Shown: positions 46,395 to 60,160 of the stretch, piece by piece
How the letters are laid out: every line of letters starts with the position of its first letter
Position numbering within the stretch: position 1 is the stretch's first letter
Source of the DNA: Anastrepha obliqua
Taxonomy: Eukaryota > Arthropoda > Insecta > Diptera > Tephritidae
NCBI RefSeq assembly: GCF_027943255.1
Contig: NC_072896.1
Coordinates: 2,542,001 to 2,606,000, forward strand
Direction: 5' to 3'
Length of the DNA stretch: 64,000 bases
Program-made: the position numbers and the translations under genes
The notes under the pieces: generated by a model
What the model saw: only the letters and a program-made list of their open reading frames with translations
The model's database searches: none
Told to the model about the DNA's origin: nothing

Positions 46395-46530
46395 TAGTGG
46401 GATTCCTATAATTCTTTGAGTGATATTCAAAATACTGTGTGCCTGTTTATTAACACACGTAGCGAGGCTTCGATCAATTTGCAAATGGACTTAAAATGCG
46501 AGTACGTATGCTAACGTTTCGCTAAAATTT
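46395..46530 (+). repeat. Copy of the central block of the ATGACAAGTGATC element
   Basis: CATAGTGGGATTCCTATAAT, GTGATATTCAAAATACTG, CGTAGCGAGGCTTCGATCAA and GAGTACGTATGCTAACG match 39990-40135 in the same order and orientation. Flanks are A/T-rich and eroded. Confidence 0.65.
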
Positions 46531-48311
46531 GCAAAAATGAAAAAAAATGATTCCCAAAAACTTTGGAAAAAAATATTAAAAAATATATATAAAAAAATAT
46601 AAAAAATATAAAAAAATAAAAAATTCCAAAAAAATATATTACTAAAAATATTTTTTTAAGTACTTCCTATCTTATTTATCTTGAAGGCGTATTTTTCTGC
46701 TTCTATTGATTTTCGAATTTACTCTTTCATCCCAGATTTTTTTTGTACTAAGTTGGAAATGTTTTTTTACCTATTTCTGATGCTTGCTCATTAAGGCAAC
46801 ATTCGAGCTGCTTTTAGCTCAATTAAATTCGAGCATAAAAGTAAAGTTACAAAGAGAAGACGGATACCCAATGCAAAAATTATTAAAAAAAATTGCAAGC
46901 ATAGTAAAAATTCGCCTGCAAAAATTGTTCAGATAGCTTTAAAAATTACTTATTCCTTGCAAAAACCAATAGATTTTAGAAATATATTTTATTAAGTTCG
47001 TTTAATTTGGTGAAAATGGTTTCTGCTGCCAAATATTTGCTTAAAAACTAAAAAAAATAATAACTGTAAATATGAGTTGACTGAAACATACATTTTTAGC
47101 ATGACAATCTAAAACTGATTCAATATATTTTCCGACGAGAGCACATACCAATTTTTCCCTCCTTTAATTTTTGCTATACACATTTCATCTAAAGAAGCAA
47201 AAAATGCATCAAGCGCTCCACAAAATGGCCGGCATCAAACATCAACACAACGAATTTCTTTCTGACATAATCAATAGCCTTGACATTTTTACTTTATGAA
47301 AAAAAAGAAAGTAAGAAAATTTTGAAATCCCAGCACTAAATGTAACACAGATCCCAAAATCGCAAGCCGCATAAACGCATTAACACGCACGTGCAAGTGA
47401 ATGCATGTATGAAAGTGTGTAGATTTACCATAGTGAAATGCGCAGTCAATCAAATATTGATGATGTGAGGAGTTGGAAAAGGCGCACCCCGGACCTTCTA
47501 ACACACATGCAATCACATAAATACATACATACCCACATACAAATGCAAAGTCAAAGGCGCTGTTGCACTCTATTAATTTTGACATATTTATGAAGTGTGC
47601 GACAATAGTGACTCCATGTTTTGCGACACTCCCCCTTCCCCTCTCCCCTCCACACAACACACATTACACCAATAGCTGCACAAGCGGCGGTTTTCCCTGC
47701 CAACTCATCATAACTGCCGGCAAAAGGAGTCTTCAAACGTGACTTGGCTTTGCTGGTATCTTTGACTGCTGCACCTTTCTTTCTTGCTAAGAGATTTTAC
47801 ACTTACGTGCACATGTGTATGTGTATAGTACATATAAATATGGAATTGTACACACTTACATTGTCGCTTGAAATTATTTGCCTTCAATGTCAGCTGCGAT
47901 TGAATTGCAATTGTATTGTAAGTGAAGGTTTTCCTTTTGTCTTGCACTTTTCATGCGGTGAAATTTTATGATTTTTAAGATTTCTTCTTTTGTGTTATGA
48001 AATACGTATTATTATTGTATTATTTTTACGATTTTTGTATTGCATGTTTTGTTTGCTTTCCGAAGGCCGTATATTGCTAAAAGTTGGGAGTAGGGAGAGA
48101 GAGAAAGCAGTGGACGGTGGTTGTAGCGGTAATTTGGTGGTAAGTGGGAGAAATAAAAGTGAAAAGTTTGAAAAAAAATGTTTCAACTTCAAACTTTCAG
48201 CTTCAAGCGAACGTAAAATTATACGCAGTCAATCCCGAAAATCAGGAATTCATTCTTAAAGCTGGAAGTAAAAAAAGTTAAAAATTTTATTTATGTGTAA
48301 TTAGTGAAAAA
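46531..48311. other. Non-coding stretch
   Basis: No supported gene. A run of TATAAAAAAATATAAAAA-like sequence lies at about 46575-46625. Confidence 0.45.
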
Positions 48312-48690
48312 ATTGTATATCCGCGTCGTTGTCGTTCTTTGCTCCTCCATCAGGTGCTAACAGGCTACCCAAATACGGGAACTCGTCCACCTCTTTAATT
48401 GGTTTGACATGAACCTTGAAAGATGCACAGAAAATGTTGATGTTTAGAGCTCTCGTTTTGTCAACATTTATTTTTAAGCCAACGCCTTCTGCCTGGCATG
48501 TTAAAGTGTGTAGTTTTTATTGCATGCGATTTTTTGTGGCTGTCAAGAGGAGCACTATGTCGTCCGCATAGTTTAGATCTTCCAGCTGCTGCATGCGTAT
48601 TGGATGCCATAAAATATCTCTTCCAGGCTTCGCGTCTATTGCTGCGCTCAATACCTCGCCAGCAACGACGAGGAACAGGAGTGGCACAGT
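48312..48690 (-). pseudogene. LINE reverse transcriptase fragment with YADD motif
   Basis: The minus strand encodes PLLFLVVAGEVLSAAIDAKP, then LEDLNYADDIVLL (catalytic loop), TCQAEGVGLKINVDKTRAL and VDEFPYLGS...DGGAKNDND. This matches the RT palm and thumb of RTE-type endonuclease/reverse transcriptases. One in-frame stop follows RMQ near 48514. Both ends are truncated, the upstream one at a TATG microsatellite. It may be the same family as 21750-22110, which covers a later part of the protein. Confidence 0.88.
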
Positions 48691-48699
48691 CGCACACAT

Positions 48700-50517
48700 A
48701 CATACATATTTCCCAGTTTTTAAATTGATAGTTGTATTTCAGTTTGCATGCATTTTTAGTTACTCTCACACATACGTTTCTTAATTAAAGCCCTTTTCGA
48801 AATGCGCATTTCTGCTATCACAATCAACATGCGGCAGCTATGCAGCATGTGCAACATGCAATAACAAAAGCTTTAGAGCAGAGTATGCATACATACATAC
48901 AAAGCATATGCATAGATATGTGAGTATGTATGTATGCATGGGAGCAGCGCGCAACGCCGGAGACAGCATAATACGAGTGAGAAAAAATAAAGCGAAACTC
49001 AAAACAATAATCAATTCAGAAAAAACTCCTACAGGTGTTTAATTTTTGGAGCTGCAACGTGATGCTGCTGCAATGGGTATTCCAAAAAAGTGCAGACTGA
49101 AATAAAACAACAAAAAGGAAAACAAAAAACAAAATAAACAAACATTGTGCATGGGTGGAAAAAATCTGTCAACTGTAAAAACACCAAAAATAAAAACATA
49201 AAAAAATAAAGAAACAACAAACACGAGTCCGCTTGTGACCTTATGCTGTTGCCTATGTATACAAGATACAAATATGTATATATAAGTACATACGTAGGTA
49301 TGCCTGCAAAGGTAAGGCAGCCAGTCGGTCGGTGGATTATTCAGCTGTCGAATTGGTTAGATGGCTGTTTTGATTGGTAGCGTTGGCTAGCTTTGGCTGA
49401 TTTTGGTTTTTTGTTGTTGTTTGGATTGCTATTTTCTTGTCAGCTTTGTGTTGTATTGTTAGTCTTTTTTTTAATTTATTTCTTTTGCTTTTGTGATAAG
49501 TCATTGACTTTTTGAAGCACAAACAGAGTTTACACTCGCTTGTTGCAAGTTAAATCTCATAGCGAACTAAACATTTCGTGGCAAGAAAATCGTCACTTTT
49601 CAAAAAATAATAAAGATTAGAAAGAATACATTTACAGTGAGTCCTAAAAAAACTATACAAAAATTAATTCCAATCCTTTGGTTGGTACTGAGATATGATT
49701 TACTTGAAAAAAAGCTTAAATAACAATAAAAATAAAAATTGTACTGGAAATCTCAGCACTTTACTGGTCAAGAATAGTACAGAAATATAATACATATTTT
49801 TCAAGAAAATTATTTTTCTACAAGAATGCCAAAGGAAGGTGAAGCGACGAAAACAACGCGACTTGCGAAAAATACACATTTCCCGATAGGGTGAATAATT
49901 TTGCGCCACATTGTATATACTTTCCCTCACAATACCAGAACTTAGAGTAGGGTTGAAGAAAATTTTCTGCACGCGTTAGGGTCGGGCTCACTTAGGAATG
50001 CTGTAGATTCCCAGTAAAGCAAGGCACCCGAGATATAGTAATGTTGCGAAAAATTAGGAAGCAGGCGAGAAAGTGCGAAGAAAAAGTTTGAGACAGGATT
50101 TGGGCTCAAGTATAAAAGTGACACTGAGCTTCTAGTTTACTCAAATTGAGAAGCCTGCTAGAGCAGCTATTAGCAATAGGTCGACTAATTTTCATAGGCA
50201 CACTCACCGCATTTGAATGGTGAATGAAGAACGGAGAATTTACTGAGGCTCTCAAAAACGAATATACTGGAAGGCTACTGGACATTGGACTCATGGCAGA
50301 TAGCTTCGGAGCTTTATTGACAGGAAAAGGTGCCTATTAAGGCTCCACATTTCAGCGTAACCACTTCTTGGAGGATTTGGACAAAACATATTTCTGCAGT
50401 ATCGGGTGATAGCGGTCGTCAAAATATCGTGATGGTTCAAGCAAAAGTTGGAATATATGTACATACGGCCACTTTCGCTACATATATGTATATACGAGTA
50501 TATACATATATACACAT
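48700..50517. other. Non-coding stretch with microsatellite and a MITE-end scrap
   Basis: CATA/TATG microsatellite lies at 48889-48938. A MITE end (GGGTGAATAATTTTGCGCCA) lies at 49889-49908. A GC-richer part at 50106-50330 reads without a convincing motif in any frame. Confidence 0.45.
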
Positions 50518-50603
50518 TTTTGGCGCTTAAACTCTTTTTGGGTGTTTGGCCGATCTCCTGCTCGTATTTGTGGTGTGCGTCTTGATGTTGTTCCATAAAT
50601 AGC
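50518..50603 (-). mobile_element. tRNA-derived SINE, copy D (3' part only)
   Basis: In plus sense TTTTTGGGTGTTTGGCCGAT, TTTGTGGTGTGCGTCTTGAT and GTTGTTCCATAAAT match the 3' third of the SINE in reverse orientation. The tRNA-like head is missing, as in 5' truncation. Confidence 0.75.
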
Positions 50604-52215
50604 AAATGTTGGAATATGACTAAGAAAATTTTTCTTCGGCGACACAATAGGCCTTCAGGGCCAACGAGCGAATTTTTCTTTTAAGAGCAGTTCGTGTAGC
50701 CTAACTAATCTAAGTTTAAAAAAAGAAAATAAATCAGATTCTACATAGTCCCTCAATTTAAATTTTATTTATATGCGATTACCTTTGTGGCCATAAAAGA
50801 AAATAAATTGCCCATATTCGCAACGAAGAAAACGAGAAAAGTACTACATGACCAGAAAAACGAAAACAAAATAAAAATTATTTGAAAGAAATAGAATAAA
50901 AACAGCCAAACTGACTTGGCCACTATTGCCAAATCTTGAATTTTTGCATGCAACTTCGTAAGAGCAGCCAACACAGCTGCCCGCGCACAGCTGTAAAGGT
51001 AAAGTGGTATTCCTTTCCCGCTGGCACGAGTACACAAGCAGACATGCACTCCGATGTGCACACATATACTCGTATATATGTGCATGTATATGTTTGCAGA
51101 TGCATCTTTGGCCACACAATTTTATGCAATCTTTGTTTTTCGGCCACTTTAGCTACATAGTTGCGCCTTAGCAGGCAGCTCCATTGCCTTAGCAGAGCTA
51201 CTCGACACAACGCATTGCGCAGGCAGAGCGATGCACACACACGCACATGCCATGCCTTGCATACATTCACGCGCCCAATAGCAAACATTCACAGTAGTTT
51301 GGGATTTGAATTAAATATTAACCATTTTCTGTAGGGAATGCACTGTATTTTGCACTGTCAGTAGCAGCAGTGTTGGAAAGCAGGAAGCGATGCTATAAAA
51401 CAGGCGGGCGGCTAGTGGAGTAGAAGGCGAAAAAATAAATGTTAGCTGCTGCACTGCAGTAATTCGGTGTGAAGAGTGCGCTGCAGCTAAGAAGTAGCTG
51501 AAATTTATTCATTCTCACCAAAGTGGCATGCGAGCTGCTTGAACGGCATACACACACAGACAAATGCGCATGATTGAAGAATCGTATTTTATTTGCGTAG
51601 CAATCGTACGCTTTTTAACAGTAGGAAATTGAATGCCAACCTTTGATTTTTGATAAGAGTTTGTTGTGGGGTTGTGAGTTGGAGAGAATTGCAAATTTCT
51701 GGAACTGGTCTAAATAAGATTGGCATTTCAGGAAGCTAAAGAAAAAGAATATTACTTGGAATCAGAGAAAAGTGATACAATATTCCCAAAGCAGTAAAAA
51801 TAAGGATTAAAATACACGATTAGTTGAATTTATTCAAAAAGTGTTCTTTAAGAAATTTTTTTCAACAGCGGGAAATTTAAAATTTTTTTTAATTTAGTGT
51901 TTTTTGATGTGTAAAAGATTTATGTTACAGCTGTGTCTGTGTTTATTAAAAAAGAGAGTACAAAACAAAAAAATAAAAAAAATATATAAAAAAATATATT
52001 AATTAAAAAAAAAATACTAATACATACTACACATTATAATACACATATTTTTAATAACTACAATTCATTCTTGGAAGTCGGCTTTGGAGCACACATGGAC
52101 TCGACGTTAAAAAAAGCGTATAATAATGCACAAAAACACATAAACCCAAGCAGCCTGTGGAAATTCTGAAAATTAATTTCCAACATTTATTAAAAACAAA
52201 ATTTCGCCGAACGCT
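50604..52215. other. Non-coding stretch
   Basis: No supported gene. Several overlapping frames near 50765-51288 occur on both strands and follow CACA/TATA-rich sequence. Confidence 0.45.
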
Positions 52216-52446
52216 TCATCTTAAGTCTAGTTTACAGAGATTGAGAGGGAGAGCGAATAAATAAATGTTTCCATTTGGAGCAACACCTATGGCTTGGTGA
52301 CTCTTAAACTCCAGATGCAAGCATTGGCGCAGTTTGTGGCCATTGAGGTAAAATCGGAATATATTTCTCGAAAAAAATGGATGCGCACCATCAATTCCGC
52401 CACGAGCTACAAAACCATTTTTTACTCCCAAAAAGTACCGAAACAT
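52216..52446 (-). CDS. Unrecognised 76-residue open frame
   Basis: It reads MFRYFLGVKNGFVARGGIDG, then RFYLNGHKLRQCLHLEFKS and APNGNIYLFALPLN. Composition is more protein-like than neighbouring frames, but no family, splice site or partner was recognised. It may be a transposon scrap or chance. Confidence 0.2.
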   Translation of the reverse strand: MFRYFLGVKNGFVARGGIDGAHPFFSRNIFRFYLNGHKLRQCLHLEFKSHQAIGVAPNGNIYLFALPLNLCKLDLR

Positions 52447-53100
52447 GCTTTGGAAGGGTTGTAGTTTCAGGCCCTTACGATTATCGATTTAATGAAGAAA
52501 CAATTTGATGATGTAAATATCTCCACAAGTACACCCGCACTCTGGTTGTTGTTGTTGTGGAGTAGCACATTGGTCTCCAATGCCGCTGGACTATTTTGTG
52601 AACTCTAACACTCCAAGAGAGTGCCTTGAACAAGTAAAAGACATTAAACAATTTAAAATTTTCTATAAGTTTTTGTCTTTCCATTTGAAACCCCCATCTC
52701 TTCAAAATATTACTAAAAAATTTAAGTGGATGAATAATAAAAATCGCGTAAGCGGTTATAGCGCCAATTAAGAAGAAGAGAGAAGAAGAATAATAAAAAT
52801 AATCGCACATCGCAAAGGTTCCCAAACTTTTTTTAATGTGACCACCTACTTTTACAGAATTGATTTTTTGCAACACCATTCCCACAAAAAAAAGTAAAAA
52901 AAAAAACTACTTAAGCGCCACCACACTTCTTTACTCAATAATTTCGAGTGAATTCTTCTGCATATATCGAGGTTCTACAGACATTAGTGAAACCCTGAAT
53001 TGATAGCGTATGCGATGACACCCATACATCTTTTTGCAATTCTCTGCTCCTTCACATAAAGCGATCGCGACACAAGATTGGATGGCTGAAAATTTCCATG
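52447..53100. other. Non-coding stretch
   Basis: Nothing firm. A GGTTGTTGTTGTTGTGGAGTA segment near 52545 resembles the start of the 29505 repeat. Confidence 0.4.
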
Positions 53101-53119
53101 ACGACACAATACCGAACTT

Positions 53120-53326
53120 ATGGCTGCCCACCTCCTCAGGGGGGAATCTAAAAAACATCCTCATAGCACCATTTCTTCTCTGAAGCCAGCAATTATTACC
53201 GTTGTGGTCAGTATGAATAAGAAGGACTTGATTAGGGCATGCTATCGTTTCCGGACAAGAATCGAGAAGGTTATTGCAGTTAATATTTTATTAAATGATT
53301 TTATAGATACACATATAATAAGTTAA
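53120..53326 (+). pseudogene. Possible transposase C-terminal scrap
   Basis: The frame includes KKDLIRACYRFRTRIEKVIA. This loosely fits the basic xACxxFRxRIExVI segment at the C-terminus of insect Tc1/mariner-type transposases (compare FLLRCRSCVNEHGGH in the intact element). The usual FFLWGY block was not found upstream, so the call is weak. Confidence 0.3.
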
Positions 53327-53329
53327 TTC

Positions 53330-56300
53330 GTGAGACGAACAGTTACGAAACCACTGCGGCATAGTATTCCATCTACAGTACTTATTTGTTTTTCACCCCA
53401 CTGACATAAATGAAGAGTATTTATTTTTCTTTATTTTTGCCATCCGAAATTAAGCGCTTTTTAAGTACGTGACGATCTGAAAATGACCAGTGCTGCTTTT
53501 CGCCGTTTCTTGCTTCCTTTGCTCTCTCTTTCTTATAATATTATAGGTGACGTTTTACTTTTTTTAATATATTTATATCTATCATACTTATAATTATTTC
53601 TAACAACAGCTTCCTTTTCTTCACATTTAAAATGCTACATTCTTGCTCGAGAAATGCCAAATAATAAACTTATGACGACTATTGTCTTCCTGGGCCACTG
53701 GTTATTCAATGCGTGTATGTATGTACAGGAGTACATATGTAAAAGATACAGAGCGTGTATGTACAGAAGCATTCTGCGTCTAAGGTGGAGTGTTTTACGC
53801 AATGCAAGCCATTGAAATACGCAGACGAATAGTAGAAAGATAGAAGGGACAGCAGAATAAGACGCAGAAATAATAGACTCTTATAAGGCTATTACTTTCT
53901 TATTTATGGGTGTGCCACAGGAACGGAACAATGTCACATAAACAAACTGCGGCCAGTAGTCAGCAGCCACACGGCTTGATTTCGAATTTACCCACACTCG
54001 TACAATGGAGTTTGGTTGCTGAATTTCTGGCCACATGGTACGAATGTTAACGGTATTTGCTGTAGCATATTTCATCATTGATATGTTTGTAATGTAGTTT
54101 CGAGGGTACCAAAGCGCCTAATATAATGAACTTTAAAATAGACTATGAAAGGCAAAAGGTGCGAACTGCCAGGCTGTTGTGAAAGCCGATTCTAGAAAGT
54201 CTAAATATTCTAGAAATGCCAAAAACATTAGTAAATTAATTATAATTTTTTTTATAAGATCTACTGTTGCCGATCAATAAGATATATACTACGTACTCAA
54301 ATACAGAATGTAAATCAAAAAGCAACTGATGCTAATTAGCCCTTCATTAGTTTTATATGTATGCTCACAAATACCTATGTTTTATTTCTTTTAGAAACCC
54401 AAAAACAAATCTTGAATATGATTTATTGAACTTTAACTACCGTTTTATAAGGCATAATAAATTATTTTCAAAATAAAGAGTAAAATGTCGATATACAGAG
54501 GCATCAACAGCGTAGGTAAATGTAGTGGCTTACGCATGTAATCCATGCGCATGCGCAGTCATTGAACCATACAAAATCGACCAAAGCTGCGCACGCACAT
54601 TTAACTGCGTATTTGCCAACAAGTTTTGCATGGCAAAGAAGTGAGGTACTAAAAAAATTAAAGGCTGCTAGGCAATACTTGTGAAATGATTGCTGAATTG
54701 ACGGAATAATAAATTTTATGCGTATGTATGAGTGGTAAGCAGCAGTAAAAACAAAAGGGAGATAATAAAGAAGATATAAAAAGAAGTGAATAGAATTGAA
54801 GCATTAAATTCGTCAAATAATGGACTGGATAAAATAAGAGAACGAAAATGATTTCATGGAGAACTGTGTGCTACGAATGTTTAAGCGAAATAATATCTTC
54901 CGTATTCGAGCTGGTTTTGCATCTCCTAAATTTAGGCAATTAAAGTCCGACTTAAGAATTTTTAATGCACACTCGTCAAACTTTGAGCTCTCATAAATTC
55001 AGCGCACTGAGCCTTGATAGAATATTTAACGTTTGCGGAGAAAAGTGAAGAGTTAAATTTAAAGTTTCGTGGTGACTTCTTATGGTTCAATGCTGAAGTT
55101 TATTGAATGCTGAAGCTCCAAAATAAATTTATCTGATCTCGATAGATTTTTGAATAGTATCTGAGCTACTAAATTAAAAATTTTCAGATTATTAATTTCC
55201 CACATGAAGCCCATGGTGAAAATAATTCAGAAGGTGTGGCCAAGATCAGACCGTTAACCTACTCTAAGCGAATTTGAGAGAACCAGTTGATTGGCTGACG
55301 TAAACGGGATCATGGGAGCGGTTTCCTTACGAAAAAATTGATATTGTGTTGGTGATATACGAAAAAAATCAACACGGTCTCCACCTAGGCTGTTTCGTTG
55401 CCGTCTGAACAACAACTGATTGGACGAGTGTGTGGATACGAGTGAAATGAACGAGCAGGATTCGACCGCCGGGTACCCGGTGACGTAGTAGCCGAAGTTC
55501 CCCTTCTATCATCTTTATGGTAAGCCCATCTTTGTGGTAAAGATTAAAGATGTTAGGGCAGACTAATTAAACGATAGTTTATGGTGCGGCTTACTGCCAT
55601 TTATTTAATATAAGATTTTAACTCGATGGCTCGGGATTCTAACTGTCTGTCGTAGGAAGCTTGTTAAAGGATTAACTTAGTTGGGAAGCTAAGGAATGCT
55701 ATTGGTAAGAACTTTTTGTATAATAAACAAGCAATGTGTGCTTTTACTTAATAATTTCATAGCCCAGATAAGAATTGCAGAGCTATATAGTATGCAAATG
55801 AAATAATAAGCACACAGTGCAACTCGCTACAACACTACTTTGACTTCGAAGAGGCATCTGAACACATCGCAGCTTGTCGTATTGGTCATTTAAAATGGTA
55901 TTAAGTAAGTAAAATAGTATTTAATTTTAATTGTAAAATTAAAAGTAAAAAACTAGTAATTTTTTACGCTCGTTAAAATATATATTTTTGCTCAAAAATT
56001 GTCAATTTTAACAAATAATTTACTTATGGGACTGAAAGCGTTAAAAAATGTTAATTTGAAAAGTTAAATGTGAAAAGTAAAACTAACCAATAAAGCGACT
56101 TTCAATCGCTGTTTATTTGTATTTATTATCTGTATGCCGAAAATGTTCAATCTCTAACAGAAATCAAACAGTTTATTTATACAGAGCAAACAGCATTCCG
56201 ATATGATGAAGGAAAAATGGGATTAGCAGGCGTTGCTAGATTTCTTGATTCCCAAAGATTTTTTCAAAGATCCACAGATACTGATTTATTTTGATATATG

Positions 56301-57835
56301 CGCAGAATTTTTTTGCGAACCAAAATAAATTAAAAATCATCTAAGCATTTCACAACACACCGAATTGGCTGCCAAAGTAGGGAACATAGCAGAGTGGCGT
56401 GTGAGTGCGAAAAATCACGTCACAGACAATAAAAACATCCGGCAAAACAAATGTTCGTGCTGCGATAAGAGAATATAATAGATGGGCGTACATACACACA
56501 TGCACACGCACAGACCGCTAAGTGCTAAAAATTCCTCTTTATTTAATTCATTGAATTAGTTAGTTAGCGAGGGAACCAACAAACGAACAAATGAACGAAC
56601 GAACGAACGAGTGAATGATATGTTAAATGGTCGTTTGAATTAATTAAATTTAGTGAGAGATGAAATTCCACAGCGTGCACGATTAGCTAAATTTCCCCAG
56701 ACCAACGGACAGATGCACGAATGCTTTAGTACAGAAAGTAACAAAAATAAAAAATAAAATAATAATAATAAATAAAAAAATCAAAACAAAGCGAAAATTT
56801 TCAATCACAGTCATGAAAGTTGTAACAGACTTTTAATGCTTTCTTTCTCTTGCAGTGTGGAAACCCAACCGATTTATAAATAATGCTAGAATGTTTGAAA
56901 GAATGCAAACGAGGCAACAAGAAATAAAGAGAAAAACGTATTGGCATTCTAAAATAGTGACCCACACATACGCAGTGTGTGTATGTATGTAGTAAATAAA
57001 TAATGGTGTGATGTAAAGTGTATAAAATTTAAATTAATTCACTTATCTAACATTGAGCGAGGCCATCTGAAGAGGGCAGCGAAGCAACAAGCAAGCAGTA
57101 TTTTTTCTATGCACTGTAAGACGAATTGATCTTGAATAGAATGAAGACAATAAAGTAGTGGCCATAAAGTTGCCAGAAACCAGTTCGCCTTTGAATATAT
57201 TATTGGACAAAATGAATGCTGCTCTACTCATAATGTGAAAAAAGGTTTCAGAGTACTGAAATAGGAGGTATTATAAGAAAGAAGCGATCACACCTACTCA
57301 AAGCGATCTACATAATCACGTATTGAACGCAGATCCAATTAGATACAACATTTAATAATTTATGATATAAGTTTTGTTTTCAGTTTACAGATTTACAAGA
57401 CAATGATCAGAAATATATGCCCACTAATATGAAACTAGACATGCAGCAATTGAAGAACTAAACGAAGATGGATCGTTCGCTAATTAAATTGAATTAATTT
57501 CATGTGAAAAATTTGGACTCTTTCAAAATTACTCACTCTCAAAATTCTACTAATAATTATATTTGTTGTACGGTTGAACATTGAGTTTTAAGCCCAAACC
57601 GAACGGAACCGAACTTTAGCCAATTTCAGCCGAAGCTGAACCGAAACTGAAACGAAGATTTTAAAGTATGCAATTTATTAAGCAATACTTGTTTAAAAAA
57701 CTAGCATCTTTTTTTAATAAAAAAGTAAAAAATGTACGTAATTTCAGCGCATAATCCATACTTATGCTTGTTAAAATTACAAAAAAGTTAGGACAGCTAA
57801 AAGCTGAGAATGGCAAACTGTTTTGACATTTTTGC
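53330..57835. other. Long non-coding stretch
   Basis: No supported gene. A (GAAC)n tract lies at 56583-56610. A GC-richer part at 55210-55530 is unexplained. Accumulated CCGAAC/CCGAAAC wording near 57596-57655 is simple-sequence-like. Confidence 0.45.
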
Positions 57836-57839
57836 GGAC

Positions 57840-58110
57840 ATTTAGTTTGAAAAAATAAATAAATCTGTTTCTGAAGTTCATAAAGCGAAGTGTTGAAGAA
57901 GACCCCCAAAGGTCAATTCGTAGTGGTTCTCAACTCGTTGGCCTTTGTCCTTCGACAAGTGCAAAATTTTACGTAAGGATCTTGGCTTACGTGCCTATAA
58001 ATTACAGCTCGTGCAAGAATTGAAATCAAATGACCATTGTTAACGTCACATTTTTGCTGATTGGACTCATTTAGATTTATTATTCAGATTTATTGGAAAG
58101 AGTAAAAAAA
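57840..58110 (+). pseudogene. Degenerate Tc1/mariner-superfamily transposase remnant
   Basis: The plus strand carries the pre-catalytic region in broken frames: EDPQRSIRSGSQLVGLCPST, a KILRKDLGLRAYKLQL-like stretch (frame-shifted), then QELKSNDHC and HIFADW. This parallels VSRQSLQTIMHKDLDLFPYKIQ of the intact element but reads closer to other insect families. The catalytic Asp blocks are missing. Confidence 0.65.
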
Positions 58111-59745
58111 AATATATTTATTCCTACATTATTTCTGTTTTGTGTTATCATTTCTATTATTTTAAGTTCTCAAGCTCTCAAAAAACACTCTTTACTAATT
58201 ATTTGATACTCCTGGTTGAATAATCTTATATTGTTATGTAAACCAATAGCCTATCGACAGTTTCTATATGTCACCATATCTCGGTACAGAGTCGACATGC
58301 AGCGCTGAACGATTGCCCAGTAAACACACTTGATGAGAACCAGATGATATTTCAAAGCAATTAAAAAAATATTGGGGCTTTGATTCCAGTATTCCAAAAT
58401 ATGTTACAAAAACTAGATTTTTATACAATTTTTTAACAAAAAAATGTAACGAAATGTTCGGCCAAAGTTCGTCTATTTTTTGAGATTTTGTGCCTGAATA
58501 TGGCAGAAGTCAAAGTCTACTAATAATAATAGGCTACTGGGAATGTGTATACAAAGCCCGCGACAAATGATAGCACATCAAAATTTTTAGCAGTCTTAAC
58601 TATGTTCCTTTTTGTTTTTCTTTTTTAATGCTCATTATTTTTTTTCATAAAATTAATAAAAAAATTAAAAATTCCAGAAACTTTTCTTCACAATTCACAA
58701 ATTGTTGAAGCGAGTGCTATTGGAAGAAATTTTTTGATATTTAAATTCCACGTGGGAACCGAACTCGGAAGTGCTATCTTCATGTCACGCACAAAGGCAC
58801 TAAACTATGACAGTGGGGTATAAAATAAATATTTATGTTCTCCAGCCGCCGAAACTGAAGGTCTCCCCAAAATTGAAGAATCCTCAAAATTTCACGGCCA
58901 GCTACTAAGTACTAACTGAAAATTTATGATCGTTTAGTATGCAAATGAGCGTTAAGAATTACACTTTACTTTTACTATATATTCTTCTTCTATATATTCA
59001 AACAATTGATGGTAGACTTTATAGGTGACGCGAGTGAGTAGATCTACATAACTGATAGCCGTGTTTCTCACGTATCTTAGCGTTTTAACGCTTACTATTT
59101 TTTATTTCGCTTTTGCTCACATCTTTGGAGAGTATTTTATTTTGAAGAACGTTTTCTATCAGTCATGTCCTAAATGGCGTGAGATGTCCGCTGAGTAAAT
59201 AAATATCTCACTTGTAGCTATTGAAATTTATTTTGCATATTTTAAAATGATCGCATAATTTATCTTATGCGCTTCTTATCTAATAAATTAGTACAATTCT
59301 TAACTTCTTTTCTACTATTTCTTTCTAACATTCTTGGCGTATTTTCATGTTTCTTATCTTGATTAGGTTTCTTGCCTTACACTAAATGCGCAGTTGAGCG
59401 AGTTGAGTGGTACGAAATCGCCCCCTCTAATTTGTTTACTTTTCTAGTATTATCGAGTAGTCTATTTTTCTTATTTTAAAATTCATTTGCATGAGAGAAA
59501 TTTCCCAACGATTGTGCAGAAAGCAGAGGCCACACTCAGGTGAAATGCTTGAGTAATTAGCTTAGGAATGTTTTACATATAATTTATAGAATTTTGTTTT
59601 CGTTTTTGAAATGTATGGACATATTTTTAAAATACATATTTATGATTAAGTATGTATGTGTGTTTGCTATAAACAGTTTGCCTCAATAATTAATTTTATT
59701 TTGAGAATGCTCGTGAGTAAAAATTATTTTTTACTAATATAAATT
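58111..59745. other. AT-rich non-coding stretch
   Basis: Nothing recognisable. Confidence 0.45.
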
Positions 59746-59749
59746 ATAT

Positions 59750-60065
59750 AATAAACAAACAATATTTTTATCAACTTTGGCTACTTTTCTTTTGTTTTTT
59801 TAATTTTAATAATTTTTTGTAAAAATGTATGTAAATCAAATTTTAAAACTTTGTACAAGATTTATAAAAAAATGTTCGAAAAATGTTCATCAAGCTATCC
59901 AACTTTTTAATCGGAATTAAAAAACATAGGTGTATAGTTTTAAAGCGCATTAAATTTCAGTAAATAAAAATGTGCAAGCTCGAAGTGATCCGAAACTCTC
60001 GGTGATATCTATTAAGTTTTTTCTCCTATGGTATTGCGCATTTTCTCTATAAATGCTCGACGTTT
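59750..60065 (+). repeat. AT-rich Tc1-like MITE family copy
   Basis: It contains AAATTTTAAAACTTTGTACA, ATTTATAAAAAAATGTTCG, ATCCAACTTTTTAATCGGAA and GGTATTGCGCATTTTCTC, in the order of sister copies. Termini are lost. Confidence 0.5.
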
Positions 60066-60160
60066 TTGTTTTTATTAAATTTTTAATATTTTCGTTCTTA
60101 TTAAATTTTCGTTAAGCGAAAAAAATTTAAAACTTTTTGTATATTAAAAAATTATTTGTA

